64,000 nucleotides of DNA. It comes from Halobacterium zhouii (GTDB taxonomy: Archaea; Halobacteriota; Halobacteria; Halobacteriales; Halobacteriaceae). Numbering within the stretch: the first letter of the stretch is position 1; the number at the start of each line of letters is the position of its first letter. The notes under the pieces are model-generated. The model worked only from the letters and a program-made list of their open reading frames with translations. It searched no databases and was not told the DNA's origin. The translations under genes were made by a program, and so were the position numbers. Location: positions 1,922,001-1,986,000 of the forward strand of contig NZ_CP089593.1 in assembly GCF_021249405.1 (NCBI RefSeq), in the 5' to 3' direction. This document shows, piece by piece, positions 26,001 to 34,142 of the stretch.

Positions 26001-27324
26001 GACCCAGCGGTTGGCGGACCACCTGGCGGCGACAGCGGAGGCCACGCTCGACCGCGTGGGGCGCGAGGAGTCGCTCCGGGAACAGGAGCGCGAACTCGAG
26101 TTGCGGAACCAGCAGCTCCAGAACCTCAACCGAACGAACGACATCATCCGGGACATCGACCAGGCGCTCGTCGAAGCGACGACGCGGGAAGCGGTCGAAC
26201 AGGCCGTCTGTGGACTGCTGACCCGGGACGGCCGGTTCACGTTCGCGTGGATCGGCGACACCGGCGACGAAGCGGTGGCGCCCCGAAGGTGGGCCGGCGA
26301 CGACCAGGGGTATCTCGACGCCGTCTCGCTGGCGACCGGCCCCGAGGGCGACGGCGACCCGGCGGCGAAGACGGCAGCGACGGGCGACACCACGCTCGTG
26401 TCGAACGTCGCCGCGGACCTGCGGGACGCGCCGTGGCGCAAAGCCGCGCTCGCTCGCGACCTCCAGTCGGTCGTCAGCATCCCACTCGAGCACGACGGGA
26501 TGGAGTACGGCGTGTTGACCGTGTACGACACTGAGCCGGACGCCTTCGACGACCTCTCGCAGAGCGTCCTCCGCGAACTCGGCGAGACGATCGCTAACGC
26601 GATGAACTTCATCGACACCAGACGCGCGCTGCTCTCGGACAGCGTCGTCGAACTCGAACTGGACATACAGAACGCAGACGACCCGCTCGTCCAGCTCGCG
26701 CGCGAGACGGGCTGCCGGTTCGAGTTCGAGGGGATCGTTCCCCAGACCACGGGGACGGCCCGCGTCTTCGTCACGGCGACCGGTGCGACCGCCGACACCG
26801 TCCGCGCCGCCGCGTCGGAGTCGACGCGCGTGGAGGGCGTGACGCTCCTCAGCGGCGGGGGGAGCGAGGACGACGAGAACCGGTTCGAGGTCTCGGTGGC
26901 TGGCGCGACGATTCCGTCGACGCTCGTCGAGTGCGGGGCGGTCGTTCGGACGATCCGGATTGCGGACACGGAGACCAACGTCGTGGTGGAGCTCCCCCAC
27001 TCGGTCGGCGTTCGGACGTTCGTGGACCAACTGGAGAGCAACTACCCCGACACGGAACTCGTCGCGCGCCGCGACAGGGAGCGGTCTGACCGGTCGTCGG
27101 AGGCCTTCGAGGCGGCCCTCACGGAGAGCCTGACGCAGCGACAACTGGAGACGCTCCAGACCGCGTACCACAGCGGGTACTTCGAGTGGCCGCGGGACCG
27201 CACTGGCGAGGAGGTCGCGGCGGACCTCGACATCACGCAACCGACGTTCAACGGGCACTTGCGCGCGGCGGAGCGGAAACTGTGTGCGAAACTGTTCGAG
27301 GGAGACGCGCCCCCGTCCGACTGA
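23092..27324 (+). CDS. Bat-type multidomain PAS/GAF sensor and HTH regulator
   Basis: A 1410-residue sensor-regulator. Order as read: GAF (about 15-165), GAF (about 205-345), four PAS modules (about 370-480, 490-600, 605-710, 715-840), GAF (850-1000), GAF (1030-1170), a bacterio-opsin-activator region (1180-1335) and a C-terminal HTH_10 (about 1345-1400; TQRQLETLQTAY and FEWPRDRTGEEVAADL). No kinase domain is present, so it should bind DNA directly in response to redox, light or small molecules. An in-frame GTG at 23023 could add 23 basic residues and would be nearly leaderless behind the T-rich 22999-23008; I prefer the ATG at 23092. Targets unknown; the divergent TPP enzyme is an obvious candidate. 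Confidence 0.88.
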   Translation: MSDGGCRLVSEVKEDVTRELVLSVPENELRQRICERFAESGLYAFAWLGSYDPAKERVTLDAAAGTTADAPEAVPLADDSPRNRLVRSAVETRGVQIERGLLDDPPSADWGDHARNHGYQSVAVVPLVHEDEVYGVLYLAADRADGFGDDEQCLLATLGETIAVALDDAEAATNDGTDADGDGTDANDEAVVIKQRERHLRRAYEIIADGDRPFIERVDDLLEVVREAVGTDFATFSHVTDDYRFEAIDAPNDGDLQAGETVPLEELPNCRHVVESEETLVIRDVDEDAPELADPTWGISCYLGTPVYASDEVYGTFCFYGMEARSEEFTDWDVTFVELLGDWVGSELERRNYVEELRESEQHLSTLVETTPECIKTVGPDGTLLQMNPAGLDMVEADAASSVVGECVYDLIAPEHRQEFREFNERVCEGESGTLEFDIVGLDGTRRHMESHAAPMPGPDGTTVQVALTRDVTEQKRRERELQKHSRIVETVDDGIYALDADSRFTMVNDAYCELTGYDREELLGENASLVHTDDLNSELSAKVAEAVDGGREIAPVETKVETADGSLVTVRTQVTPFELEDGSYGRVGVVRDISEYKRMKEELNEIFARVSDAFYALDEEFRFTHVNDRAEELLQHSEEELLGENLWERFPEAAEEDAVWESFHTAMETQEPQSYELYFEPLEFWVEATVYPSETGMSVYFRDIAERKEREHELEQYETVAETASDVIVSIDAQSQVQYVNPVVESVFGYEPDEIIGEPLTMLMPDSLQDRHRSAIQRYLRTGEQTLDWEYLELPGKHADGHEIPLAVSFSEYEHDGDQFFVGIIRDNTERKRFERALTNLHQVSRDLTQTETKRDVSRHVVDAARDVLDLDNIAVYLFDDTENALQPTATTERLDDIFGGEPPSFTPKDTAIAWNSFINDETLTFDDILESDDVYRRDTPLRSGIWIPLSDHGVLAILSENVGEFDQQTQRLADHLAATAEATLDRVGREESLREQERELELRNQQLQNLNRTNDIIRDIDQALVEATTREAVEQAVCGLLTRDGRFTFAWIGDTGDEAVAPRRWAGDDQGYLDAVSLATGPEGDGDPAAKTAATGDTTLVSNVAADLRDAPWRKAALARDLQSVVSIPLEHDGMEYGVLTVYDTEPDAFDDLSQSVLRELGETIANAMNFIDTRRALLSDSVVELELDIQNADDPLVQLARETGCRFEFEGIVPQTTGTARVFVTATGATADTVRAAASESTRVEGVTLLSGGGSEDDENRFEVSVAGATIPSTLVECGAVVRTIRIADTETNVVVELPHSVGVRTFVDQLESNYPDTELVARRDRERSDRSSEAFEAALTESLTQRQLETLQTAYHSGYFEWPRDRTGEEVAADLDITQPTFNGHLRAAERKLCAKLFEGDAPPSD

Positions 27325-27350
27325 CCAACCAACGTGTGTAGTGTTGGGTT

Positions 27351-27369
27351 CACCAGTCCCCTACTGGTG
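27351..27369. promoter_or_regulatory. Inverted repeat between the sensor and HalOD1 genes
   Basis: CACCAGT-CCCCT-ACTGGTG is a perfect 7-bp dyad with a 5-nt spacer, 27 bp after the sensor stop and 51 bp before the HalOD1 ATG. It could be a terminator hairpin or an operator. Confidence 0.5.
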
Positions 27370-27419
27370 TTGGAAGAGACCCTATGCACCGTCTGCCCGT
27401 TCGTTCTACCGTGGAAGCA

Positions 27420-27728
27420 ATGAGTGAGACTGCATCGGATGCAGTCAGGACGGATTACCACGGTACACGACCGAGCGAGGCAGTTGTTCTCGCGGTTGCG
27501 GACGCCAGAGACACCGACCCGCTCGATTTGGAACCCCTCAACAACGTCATCGACCCGGACGCACTGGACAGGCTGTTCCAGTCGGCGGGGGAAGAATCGA
27601 CGGTCGGAGAACTCAGTTTCACGATGGAAGGCTGCGAGGTGGTCGTCCACGGGGATGGCGACATCGTCGTGACACCACCGGTTACGGCAGACGAAGGTGG
27701 GGGCCCTGTCGCAGTGCGCGAAGATTGA
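27420..27728 (+). CDS. HalOD1 output-domain protein
   Basis: 102 residues. The segment from PSEAVVLAVADARDTDPLDL to LSFTMEGCEVVVHGDGDIVV matches the halobacterial output domain HalOD1, typically attached to or encoded near haloarchaeal signalling proteins. Here it stands alone, 95 bp after the large Bat-type sensor, which suggests a shared signalling context. The ATG at 27420 (MSETASDAV) was chosen; an ATG at 27384 is also in frame. Molecular role unknown. Confidence 0.85.
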   Translation: MSETASDAVRTDYHGTRPSEAVVLAVADARDTDPLDLEPLNNVIDPDALDRLFQSAGEESTVGELSFTMEGCEVVVHGDGDIVVTPPVTADEGGGPVAVRED

Positions 27729-27885
27729 TATGACAATCAGGATGCAATGCAGAGCCGGTGGCCGTCGTTCACTCCTCCAATCGAACGAACCAGCAACCAC
27801 GTCACGCTCCAACCGACGGCGGGCGCCAGCAGGGACTACAACGGGTGTCGAACACCGCGGGCAACTCCGCCCGAACACCTAGTCC

Positions 27886-28095
27886 ATGGGGGGCCGTGAC
27901 GAGGAAGAGCCGACTGCTCCGTCGAACGGACAGCGCGACGACCAGGGGGCGGTCTGTGAATACTGCGGGACACCGATCGACACGAGCGAGTGGTACCCCG
28001 TCACCAACCGGCGCGACCCGGACGGGTCGGTCGAACTGTACGCCTTCTGCAGCGAGACGTGCCAGGACTCGTGGTGCGACGAGCAGACGGAGTGA
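27886..28095 (+). CDS. Small zinc-finger protein
   Basis: 69 residues with CEYCG and, 27 residues later, CSETCQDSWC, a treble-clef/FCS-like zinc site. The N-terminal 20 residues are acidic and probably unstructured. Function unknown. It precedes the convergent GDPD gene by 132 bp that hold no recognisable feature. Confidence 0.8.
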   Translation: MGGRDEEEPTAPSNGQRDDQGAVCEYCGTPIDTSEWYPVTNRRDPDGSVELYAFCSETCQDSWCDEQTE

Positions 28096-28227
28096 CGCCG
28101 ACCGAACACCCGGGCTGGCCCGGTTCCGAAGCGGCCTGCCCTCCACCGTGTTCTGGAGTGGTCTGCGCTCTGTGGTGACACGGCCGGTCGCGCGAACCCA
28201 CCACCGGTCGCCGAGCGACGCCGGCGG

Positions 28228-28965
28228 TCAGCGGTGGGCGAGCAAGCCGGGGTAGTCCGCGATGATGCCGTCGGCACCCGCGTCGCGACACGCCGCCGCC
28301 TGCTGCCAGTCCGTCACGGTCCAGACGTTCACCGCGCGGCCGTCGCCGTGCGCCCGCGAGACGAGGTCCGCGGAGAGGACGTCCAGCGACGGGTGGAGCG
28401 CGCGACAGTCGAACTCGCTGGCGCGCGTGAGTCCGCGGTCGGGGTCGAGGCAGAGCGCGGCGCGCGGGGTTTCCGGCGCGACCTCCTGTGCGGCCTCGAG
28501 CGCCCCGTCGAAGAACGAGGCGTAGACGACCGGGGCGTCGTTGGCGGCGAGCACGCCGTGCACGCGCTCCACGAACGGCCGCCACACCGGGACTGCGGGG
28601 CCCCCGAGGCCGAGGCGGGCGTCCTCGCTCCCGGGCGACTTGAGTTCGACGTGAAGTTCCACGTTCCCGGGAACCTCGTCGGCCACCGCGTCGAGCGTCG
28701 GCACGCCCTCGCCGCTCCCCAGGACGTTCGCGTCCGCGAGCGTCCCGGCGTCGGCGTCCCAGACGAACCCGGACGCGTCGGTAACGCCACGCGACTCCCC
28801 CTCGTCGTCGAGACGGTGGTCGTGGAAGACGACGGGCGTGCCGTCCGCGCGCGGCTGGACGTCCACCTCGACGCCATCCGCACCGCTCTCGACGGCCCCG
28901 CGGACCGCAGTGACAGTGTTCTCGGGGGCGACGCCCGCGAATCCGCGGTGCGCGATCTCGAACAT
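28228..28965 (-). CDS. ugpQ: Glycerophosphodiester phosphodiesterase
   Basis: 245-residue TIM-barrel GDPD. HRGFAGVAPENTVTAV (catalytic His, Glu/Asn), DGVEVDVQPRADGTPVVFHD and HVELKSPG show the metal and acid-base residues. Hydrolyses glycerophosphodiesters to glycerol phosphate and an alcohol. The ATG overlaps the SAMP1 stop by one base (TGATG), so translation is coupled. No signal peptide, so probably cytoplasmic. Confidence 0.93.
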   Translation of the reverse strand: MFEIAHRGFAGVAPENTVTAVRGAVESGADGVEVDVQPRADGTPVVFHDHRLDDEGESRGVTDASGFVWDADAGTLADANVLGSGEGVPTLDAVADEVPGNVELHVELKSPGSEDARLGLGGPAVPVWRPFVERVHGVLAANDAPVVYASFFDGALEAAQEVAPETPRAALCLDPDRGLTRASEFDCRALHPSLDVLSADLVSRAHGDGRAVNVWTVTDWQQAAACRDAGADGIIADYPGLLAHR

Positions 28966-29240
28966 CAGCCCCCGCTCACCGGCGGGAACATCGCGAGTTC
29001 GTCGCCCGACTCGAGTCGCGTATCGAGGCCCGCCGCCTCCCGGACGTTCTCCCCGTTCAGAAGGACGTTGACGTGGTGGTGTACGTCGCCCGCGTCGTCG
29101 AGCACGCGCTCGCGGAGCGCCGGCCGGTCGGCGAGCAGCGCGTCCAGGGCGTCCCCGACCGTCGCGTCCGCCGGGACGTCCACGTCGACGCGCTGTCCGC
29201 CAGCGGTCTCCGCGAGGTCCGCGAACAGTCTCCACTCCAT
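28965..29240 (-). CDS. samp1: Ubiquitin-like small archaeal modifier protein, SAMP1/MoaD type
   Basis: 91 residues, beta-grasp fold, beginning MEWRLFADLAETAGG and ending PPVSGG. The diglycine C-terminus and the whole sequence pattern match Haloferax SAMP1, which is adenylated by UbaA and then either conjugated to protein lysines or used as sulfur carrier for molybdopterin synthase. The reading frame continues upstream to 29636, but the family start is the ATG at 29240. Its stop is fused to the start of the GDPD gene. Confidence 0.93.
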   Translation of the reverse strand: MEWRLFADLAETAGGQRVDVDVPADATVGDALDALLADRPALRERVLDDAGDVHHHVNVLLNGENVREAAGLDTRLESGDELAMFPPVSGG

Positions 29241-29308
29241 GCGTCGAACTCCGTCGCCAGTCACTATAGTGCTACGCCGCCGCGGGGTGGCGTCCGGCGC
29301 GATGGCGC

Positions 29309-30421
29309 TCACTCCGCCTGGTCGGGGTCGGACCCGATGGACTCCGCGGCGCGTACGTCCGCCGTGACGTCGTCGCTGTGGAGCAACTCCGAGAGCACGA
29401 TGCGGACCGCCTGCAACACCAGCACCACGACGAGCGGCCCGAGGAAGATGCCGTACCAGCCGAACAGCAGCGTGCCGACGATGTACCCGAACATCACGAG
29501 GCCAACGTGGGTCTCGCGGCCAGCGACCTTCGGCAGCAGGAACGTCATCGGGATCAGATCGAGGAAGAGGAACGCGACGACGAACAGCCCGATGGGGTAC
29601 GCAATCGAGGCGTCCGGCGTCACCGTGGCGGCCCACGCGAGGTAGCCCACGAGTGGCACGTAGACGACCTTCCCGACGACGAGCGGGACCATGCTCGCGA
29701 GACCGGTGGCGAGCGCGAGCGCGGTCGGGAACGGAATCGACAGCGCGCTCGGCGCAAGGAGGTTGTAGGCGTTGTAGGTGATCAGCGCGAGCACCGCGAC
29801 GAGCGCGACGAGCAGGACGTTCCCGAAGTAGATGGTCTGGAGGTCGTGGTCGACCGCGTTGGCGTAGCCGTACGACGCCGTCCCCTCGCCGCCGACGTCG
29901 TTCTCGAACCAGTTCGCGATGCGGTGCTGGTCCCGAAGCAGGTAGAACGCGATGGCGATCGCGATGAACACGTGCGTCAGCCCGGTCGCGGCGGCCTGCA
30001 GGAGTCCGAGCGCCGCCGTTACTGCCTGGTTGAACGTCTCCGAACCCGGGTTGCGGAGCTGGTCGACGGCCGCCCGCCAGGGGTCGTCAGTGAGCGCCGC
30101 GACGTCGACGTACGGCTGGAGGAGTTCCCGGTAGTTGGTGAGCGCCGGTCCGATCTCCTGGACGGCCTGGAGGCCGATCCAGGCGACGACGGCGAGCGCG
30201 GGGAGCGCGACGGTGAGCATCGTGATGCCCGCCGCGAGTCCCCGCCCGTCGACGACGTCGTTGATTCGGCGGAACGGCGGCCGCACCGCGTAGTAGATGA
30301 ACAGGCCGAGCACGGCGGTGCCGATGTACGAGTAGACGGCGAACGCGACGACCAGACCGAGCGCGATGACGAACAGCCACCACGCCGCTCGCGACTGCTC
30401 CGGGATTCTCGAACGTGTCAT
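29309..30421 (-). CDS. AI-2E family transporter
   Basis: 370-residue polytopic membrane protein with about eight hydrophobic segments; family marks are FIYYAVRPPFRRI in the first third and GWYGIFLGPLVVVL near the end. The AI-2E family includes Na+(Li+)/H+ antiporters and exporters of unclear substrate. The C-terminal 25 residues are acidic and cytosolic. Start 30421 (MTRSRIPEQ) is used; an ATG five codons upstream (30436) is equally possible. Confidence 0.9.
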   Translation of the reverse strand: MTRSRIPEQSRAAWWLFVIALGLVVAFAVYSYIGTAVLGLFIYYAVRPPFRRINDVVDGRGLAAGITMLTVALPALAVVAWIGLQAVQEIGPALTNYRELLQPYVDVAALTDDPWRAAVDQLRNPGSETFNQAVTAALGLLQAAATGLTHVFIAIAIAFYLLRDQHRIANWFENDVGGEGTASYGYANAVDHDLQTIYFGNVLLVALVAVLALITYNAYNLLAPSALSIPFPTALALATGLASMVPLVVGKVVYVPLVGYLAWAATVTPDASIAYPIGLFVVAFLFLDLIPMTFLLPKVAGRETHVGLVMFGYIVGTLLFGWYGIFLGPLVVVLVLQAVRIVLSELLHSDDVTADVRAAESIGSDPDQAE

Positions 30422-30543
30422 AGCGGGGATACGCATGGTAGGACGAAAAACGTCGGGGCGCGTGCTGTACTGTCCGGGGTGAAGAACACCGCAGGCAGGC
30501 CGCGGAGCCCGTTCCTTCGAATCGCTGCCGTTCCTTCGAACCG

Positions 30544-31182
30544 CTACTCCTCGTAGCTCTCCACGATGTCGACGCCCGAACTCGCGCCGATGCGCACCGC
30601 GCCCGCGTCGAACATCGCCTGCGCCTGCTCGTAGTTCCCGACGCCGCCGGAGGCCTTCACGGGCAGGAACCCGCCCATCAACTCGACGTCCGGCACCGTC
30701 GCGCCGCCCTCCGCGAATCCGGTGGAGGTCTTCACCATGTCGGCGTCCGCGTCCCTCGCCAGCCTGCTCGCCGCGCGCTTCTCGTCATCCGTGAGCAGCG
30801 CCGTCTCGATGATGACCTTCACCGGGACGGGGACGGCCGCCACCACGTCCGCTATCTCCTGGCGGACGGCGGCGTGCTCGCCGGCCTTCAGTCGGCCAAT
30901 ATTGATGACGACGTCGAGTTCGTCCGCGCCGTCGTCGTACGCCCGCCGGGCCTCCTCGACCTTCGCGCCGGACGCGTTCTGGCCGTGCGGGAACCCGACG
31001 ACCGTCGCAATCGTCAGGTCCTCGGGCGCGTCCTCGCGGGCCTCCGCGACGTAGCACGGCGGGATGCAGACGTTCATTCCGTACTCCGTGGCCTCGTCGA
31101 CGACGCGCTCGACGTCGGCGAGCGTGGTCTCGGGGCCGAGTACGGTGTGGTCGATGCTCGCTGCGAGTTCCTCGCGGTTCAT
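30544..31182 (-). CDS. deoC: Deoxyribose-phosphate aldolase family protein
   Basis: 212 residues, TIM barrel. The Schiff-base lysine is K151 in [15 protein letters not shown]-like [19 protein letters not shown] and [12 protein letters not shown] are further family motifs. DeoC splits 2-deoxyribose-5-phosphate into acetaldehyde and glyceraldehyde-3-phosphate. A closely related aldolase acting on ribulose-1-phosphate is conceivable given the nearby ribose-1,5-bisphosphate isomerase and PfkB kinase. The minus-strand ACTTTTGA at about 31207-31214 puts a TATA box at -27. Confidence 0.93.
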   Translation of the reverse strand: MNREELAASIDHTVLGPETTLADVERVVDEATEYGMNVCIPPCYVAEAREDAPEDLTIATVVGFPHGQNASGAKVEEARRAYDDGADELDVVINIGRLKAGEHAAVRQEIADVVAAVPVPVKVIIETALLTDDEKRAASRLARDADADMVKTSTGFAEGGATVPDVELMGGFLPVKASGGVGNYEQAQAMFDAGAVRIGASSGVDIVESYEE

Positions 31183-31269
31183 ACTCGGAGAGAGGCAGGG
31201 TGGTGTCAAAAGTTGGGTGGTGTGTTGGACTCCGTGGGGGTGTCCGTTTCCTCCATAGCGAGGTTCGTG

Positions 31270-32157
31270 TCAGGACGACGTTCGGGAGTCGCGAATCCGA
31301 ATCGTTCGCTCACCGGTGACGTGGCCGCGAACCGACAGCGTCACTGGTTCGTCTTCGCTGGTCGTGTACTCGGTGTCGATCTCCAGCGACGCCGTCACCT
31401 GGTCGCCGGACGCCACCTCGCGCTCGACGACGTGTGACTCGTCGTCGTCCGCGATGCGCTTGGTCGGCCAGTAGACCGCTGCGAGGAACCGCCCGTCGGT
31501 TTCGGAGACGTTCGTCGCCGTCAGCGACACGGACAGCGGTTCGCCCTGCGACACTTGCTCGGGAACGTCCAGTGAATCGAGTTCGAACCGTGGCGCCGGT
31601 GCCGCCAGACGACTCTGTTCGGCGTCGGGGAGCGGCCATTCGGACGCCGACTCGCCGAATCGAATGCTCGCTTCGGACGTGGTCAGCGGCGACGGCACCG
31701 CGAAGGCGAGGTACGAACGGTCACTAACCCCGAGGTTCCGGCCAACTGGGCTGCCCTCGTGGCCCGCGACGGCCGAGTTGATGGCGCCAGCGGTTTCGGG
31801 GAGGCCTGGTTCCCAGGATTGCCCGTCTGTTTCGAGGGTGAACGCGGATTCTGAGAGTTCCTGGTCGGACTGAACCGACGCGACGACGTACTGCTGGTCG
31901 TCGGCGGCGAGCACGCCTCCCGAGCCCATTATCGAGCTATACCTGACCGCCTTCCGAACAACGATGTCCTCGACCTCGACGTCCGGTTCATCTGGCGGGT
32001 CGGTCCCGGAGCGGGTGGGTTCCTGTGTTGTCGGTTCCTCGGTTGGCGTCCCGTTTCCGCCACCGGGTGCTCTGGGACCACTGCGCTCGCCCAGGCACCC
32101 GCTGAGAGCAGTGCTGAACGTGACGCCAGCCGCACTGAGGAACGTCCGCCGTTTCAT
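31270..32157 (-). CDS. Secreted lipoprotein with Tat-type signal
   Basis: 295 residues. The N-terminus MKRRTFLSAAGVTFSTALSGC has twin arginines and a lipobox (LSGC), the pattern of haloarchaeal Tat-exported lipoproteins. A Gly/Pro/Thr linker (about 25-60) and a beta-rich domain without recognisable family follow (SLTATNVSETDGRF resembles a beta-sandwich strand pair). Probably membrane-anchored outside the cell; ligand unknown. TATA-like GGTATTTG on the minus strand (32180-32187) gives a leaderless start at 32157. Confidence 0.85.
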   Translation of the reverse strand: MKRRTFLSAAGVTFSTALSGCLGERSGPRAPGGGNGTPTEEPTTQEPTRSGTDPPDEPDVEVEDIVVRKAVRYSSIMGSGGVLAADDQQYVVASVQSDQELSESAFTLETDGQSWEPGLPETAGAINSAVAGHEGSPVGRNLGVSDRSYLAFAVPSPLTTSEASIRFGESASEWPLPDAEQSRLAAPAPRFELDSLDVPEQVSQGEPLSVSLTATNVSETDGRFLAAVYWPTKRIADDDESHVVEREVASGDQVTASLEIDTEYTTSEDEPVTLSVRGHVTGERTIRIRDSRTSS

Positions 32158-32180
32158 ATCGGATGGGCGACTGGAAGCGG

Positions 32181-32213
32181 CAAATACCTTCTGTGAATTC
32201 AAACGCGCTTTTG
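32181..32213. promoter_or_regulatory. Back-to-back promoters for the lipoprotein and R15P isomerase genes
   Basis: Within the 80-bp divergent gap, minus-strand GGTATTTG (32180-32187) lies 27 nt from the lipoprotein ATG, and plus-strand GCTTTTGA (32207-32214) lies 27 nt from the isomerase ATG at 32238. Both genes are predicted leaderless. Confidence 0.5.
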
Positions 32214-32237
32214 ACCCCACAGCACCTACGAGCGAGT

Positions 32238-33182
32238 ATGACCGCACCGGAAGTCAGGGACACCGCGGAGGACATCGCGGAGATGGAGATTCGGGGGGCG
32301 GCAACCATCGCCCGGGCCGCCGCGGACGCGCTGGAGGCCCAGGCCGTGGAGAGCGACGCGGACACGCCGGAGGCGTTCCGCGCGGAACTCCGGGCGGCCG
32401 CGCGCCGTCTCCGGGACACGCGCCCGACCGCGGTGAGCCTGCCGAACGCGCTGCGGTACGTGCTCCGCGAGGTTGAGGGAGACTCCGTCGAGGCGCTCCG
32501 GGAATCCACGGTTTCGGCGGCGGAGGCGTTCCGCGCGAACCTCGACCGCGCGCAGGAGGACCTCGGCGCGGTCGGCGCGAACCGCCTCCGAGACGGCGAC
32601 ACCATCATGACGCACTGCCACTCGACGGACGCGCTGGCTTGCGTTCGCGCGGCACTCGACGACGGGAAGGAACTCTCTGCTATCGTGAAGGAGACCCGGC
32701 CGCGCAAGCAGGGCCACATCACCGCGAAGCAACTCCGCGAGTGGGGCGTTCCGGTGACCATCATCGTCGACAACGCCGCACGGCGCTACCTCGACGATGT
32801 CGACCACGTGCTCGTCGGCGCGGACTCCATCGCGGCGGACGGCAGCGTCATCAACAAGATCGGGACCTCGGGGCTCGCGGTGAACGCCCGCGAGCGCGGC
32901 ACGCCCATCATGGTCGCCGCCCAGACCCTCAAATTGCATCCGGACACGCTCACCGGCCACACCGTCGAGATCGAGATGCGGGACGAGGCCGAGGTGTTCA
33001 CCGAGGACGACCGCGCGGAGGTTGGGGACGTCGACGTGGAGAACCCCGCGTTCGACGTGACGCCGCCGCGGTACGTCGACGCCATCGTCACCGAGCGCGG
33101 CCAGTTCCCGCCCGAGAGCATCGTCACGCTGATGCGGGAGTTGTACGGCGAGGGCGACACGGAACCCTGGGAAGAGGAGTAG
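32238..33182 (+). CDS. Ribose-1,5-bisphosphate isomerase
   Basis: 314 residues, eIF2B-alpha/MtnA superfamily. It converts ribose-1,5-bisphosphate to ribulose-1,5-bisphosphate. Characteristic parts: THCHSTDALACVRAA, ETRPRKQGHITA (catalytic region), HVLVGADSIAADGSVINKIGT and the C-terminal VDAIVTERGQFPPESI. The long negatively charged helical N-terminus is normal for the family. In halophiles lacking RuBisCO this enzyme serves a non-carboxylating pentose-bisphosphate route for nucleoside sugars; two genes on lies a PfkB kinase that fits ribose-1-phosphate kinase. eIF2B-alpha itself is the alternative name often given. Confidence 0.9.
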   Translation: MTAPEVRDTAEDIAEMEIRGAATIARAAADALEAQAVESDADTPEAFRAELRAAARRLRDTRPTAVSLPNALRYVLREVEGDSVEALRESTVSAAEAFRANLDRAQEDLGAVGANRLRDGDTIMTHCHSTDALACVRAALDDGKELSAIVKETRPRKQGHITAKQLREWGVPVTIIVDNAARRYLDDVDHVLVGADSIAADGSVINKIGTSGLAVNARERGTPIMVAAQTLKLHPDTLTGHTVEIEMRDEAEVFTEDDRAEVGDVDVENPAFDVTPPRYVDAIVTERGQFPPESIVTLMRELYGEGDTEPWEEE

Positions 33183-33239
33183 CCGCTCACCGGCGGCTGA
33201 AAGGGGAATATTCTCAAGGCGGGCGTCCGGCGGGACAGT

Positions 33240-34118
33240 ATGGCTCTGGCACAGCAGACCGGGTTTCTTCCAGTCGGACTCCTGCAACCCGACATCCTGC
33301 CGACCGGATTCGAACCCCCGGCGCTCCCGTATCTCGTGGTCGTGGCAGCCGCCGTGCTCGTCGTCGGCTGGCTGCTCGTCCGCGAGGACCCGCCGGTCAC
33401 CGAGCGCACCGTGCTGGCGTTCGCACCGTGGATGGCGCTTGGCTCCGCGCTGTACGTCGGCTTCCAGTTACAGCAGTACCCGGACGCCGTCGCTCCGTTC
33501 TTCGGGTCCCCCATCGTCTACGCGACAACGTTCGCGCTCGCTGGCGTAGTCTGGCTCGCACTCCGACAGATTCCCGCGGTCGGCCGTCCACTGCCCGCGC
33601 TCGCCGCAACTGGAGGGGTGCTCGCACTCGTACCGACCGCGCTCGCCGTGCAGTACGGACTCGAGCACGACTCGCTGACGCTCGTCGAACCGCTCGCAGG
33701 CGTCGTGGTCGCCGTGGCGCTCGCCGCCGTCGCGTGGCGACTCCTCGGCCGTCTCGCACCCGAGGAAACCACCATCGTCGGCGCCGCCGGCGCGCTCGCG
33801 GTCTTCGGGCACGTCCTCGACGCCGTCTCGACGACTGTCGGCGTAGACCTGCTCGGGTTCGGCGAGCAGACGCCGCTCTCGGCCGCCATCATGCACTTCG
33901 CGGCGGCCCTCCCGACGGAACCGTACCTCGGCGTCGGGTGGCTGTTCGTGCTCGTGAAGACAGTGCTCGCGTGCGGCGTCGTCGTGTTGCTCGCGGAGTA
34001 CGTGCGCGAGGAGCCAAGCGAGGGGAACCTCGTGCTCGCGTTCGTCACCGCGGTCGGCCTCGGCCCCGGCGCCCACAACATCCTGCTGTTTATCGCGGCG
34101 AACCCCACAGGACTTTAG
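33240..34118 (+). CDS. DUF63 family polytopic membrane protein
   Basis: 292 residues with about seven hydrophobic helices. FAALGHVLDA-type motif appears as FGHVLDAVSTTVGVD, and AAALPTEPYLGVGWLFVLVK is the other typical DUF63 stretch. Family function is unknown. It lies between R15P isomerase and the PfkB kinase on the same strand with short gaps (57 and 24 bp). GGAATATTC (about 33206-33214) is a TATA-like element at -29, so it may also have its own promoter. Confidence 0.9.
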   Translation: MALAQQTGFLPVGLLQPDILPTGFEPPALPYLVVVAAAVLVVGWLLVREDPPVTERTVLAFAPWMALGSALYVGFQLQQYPDAVAPFFGSPIVYATTFALAGVVWLALRQIPAVGRPLPALAATGGVLALVPTALAVQYGLEHDSLTLVEPLAGVVVAVALAAVAWRLLGRLAPEETTIVGAAGALAVFGHVLDAVSTTVGVDLLGFGEQTPLSAAIMHFAAALPTEPYLGVGWLFVLVKTVLACGVVVLLAEYVREEPSEGNLVLAFVTAVGLGPGAHNILLFIAANPTGL

Positions 34119-34142
34119 CGGGGCGACGCCGTCTGCCGGGGT

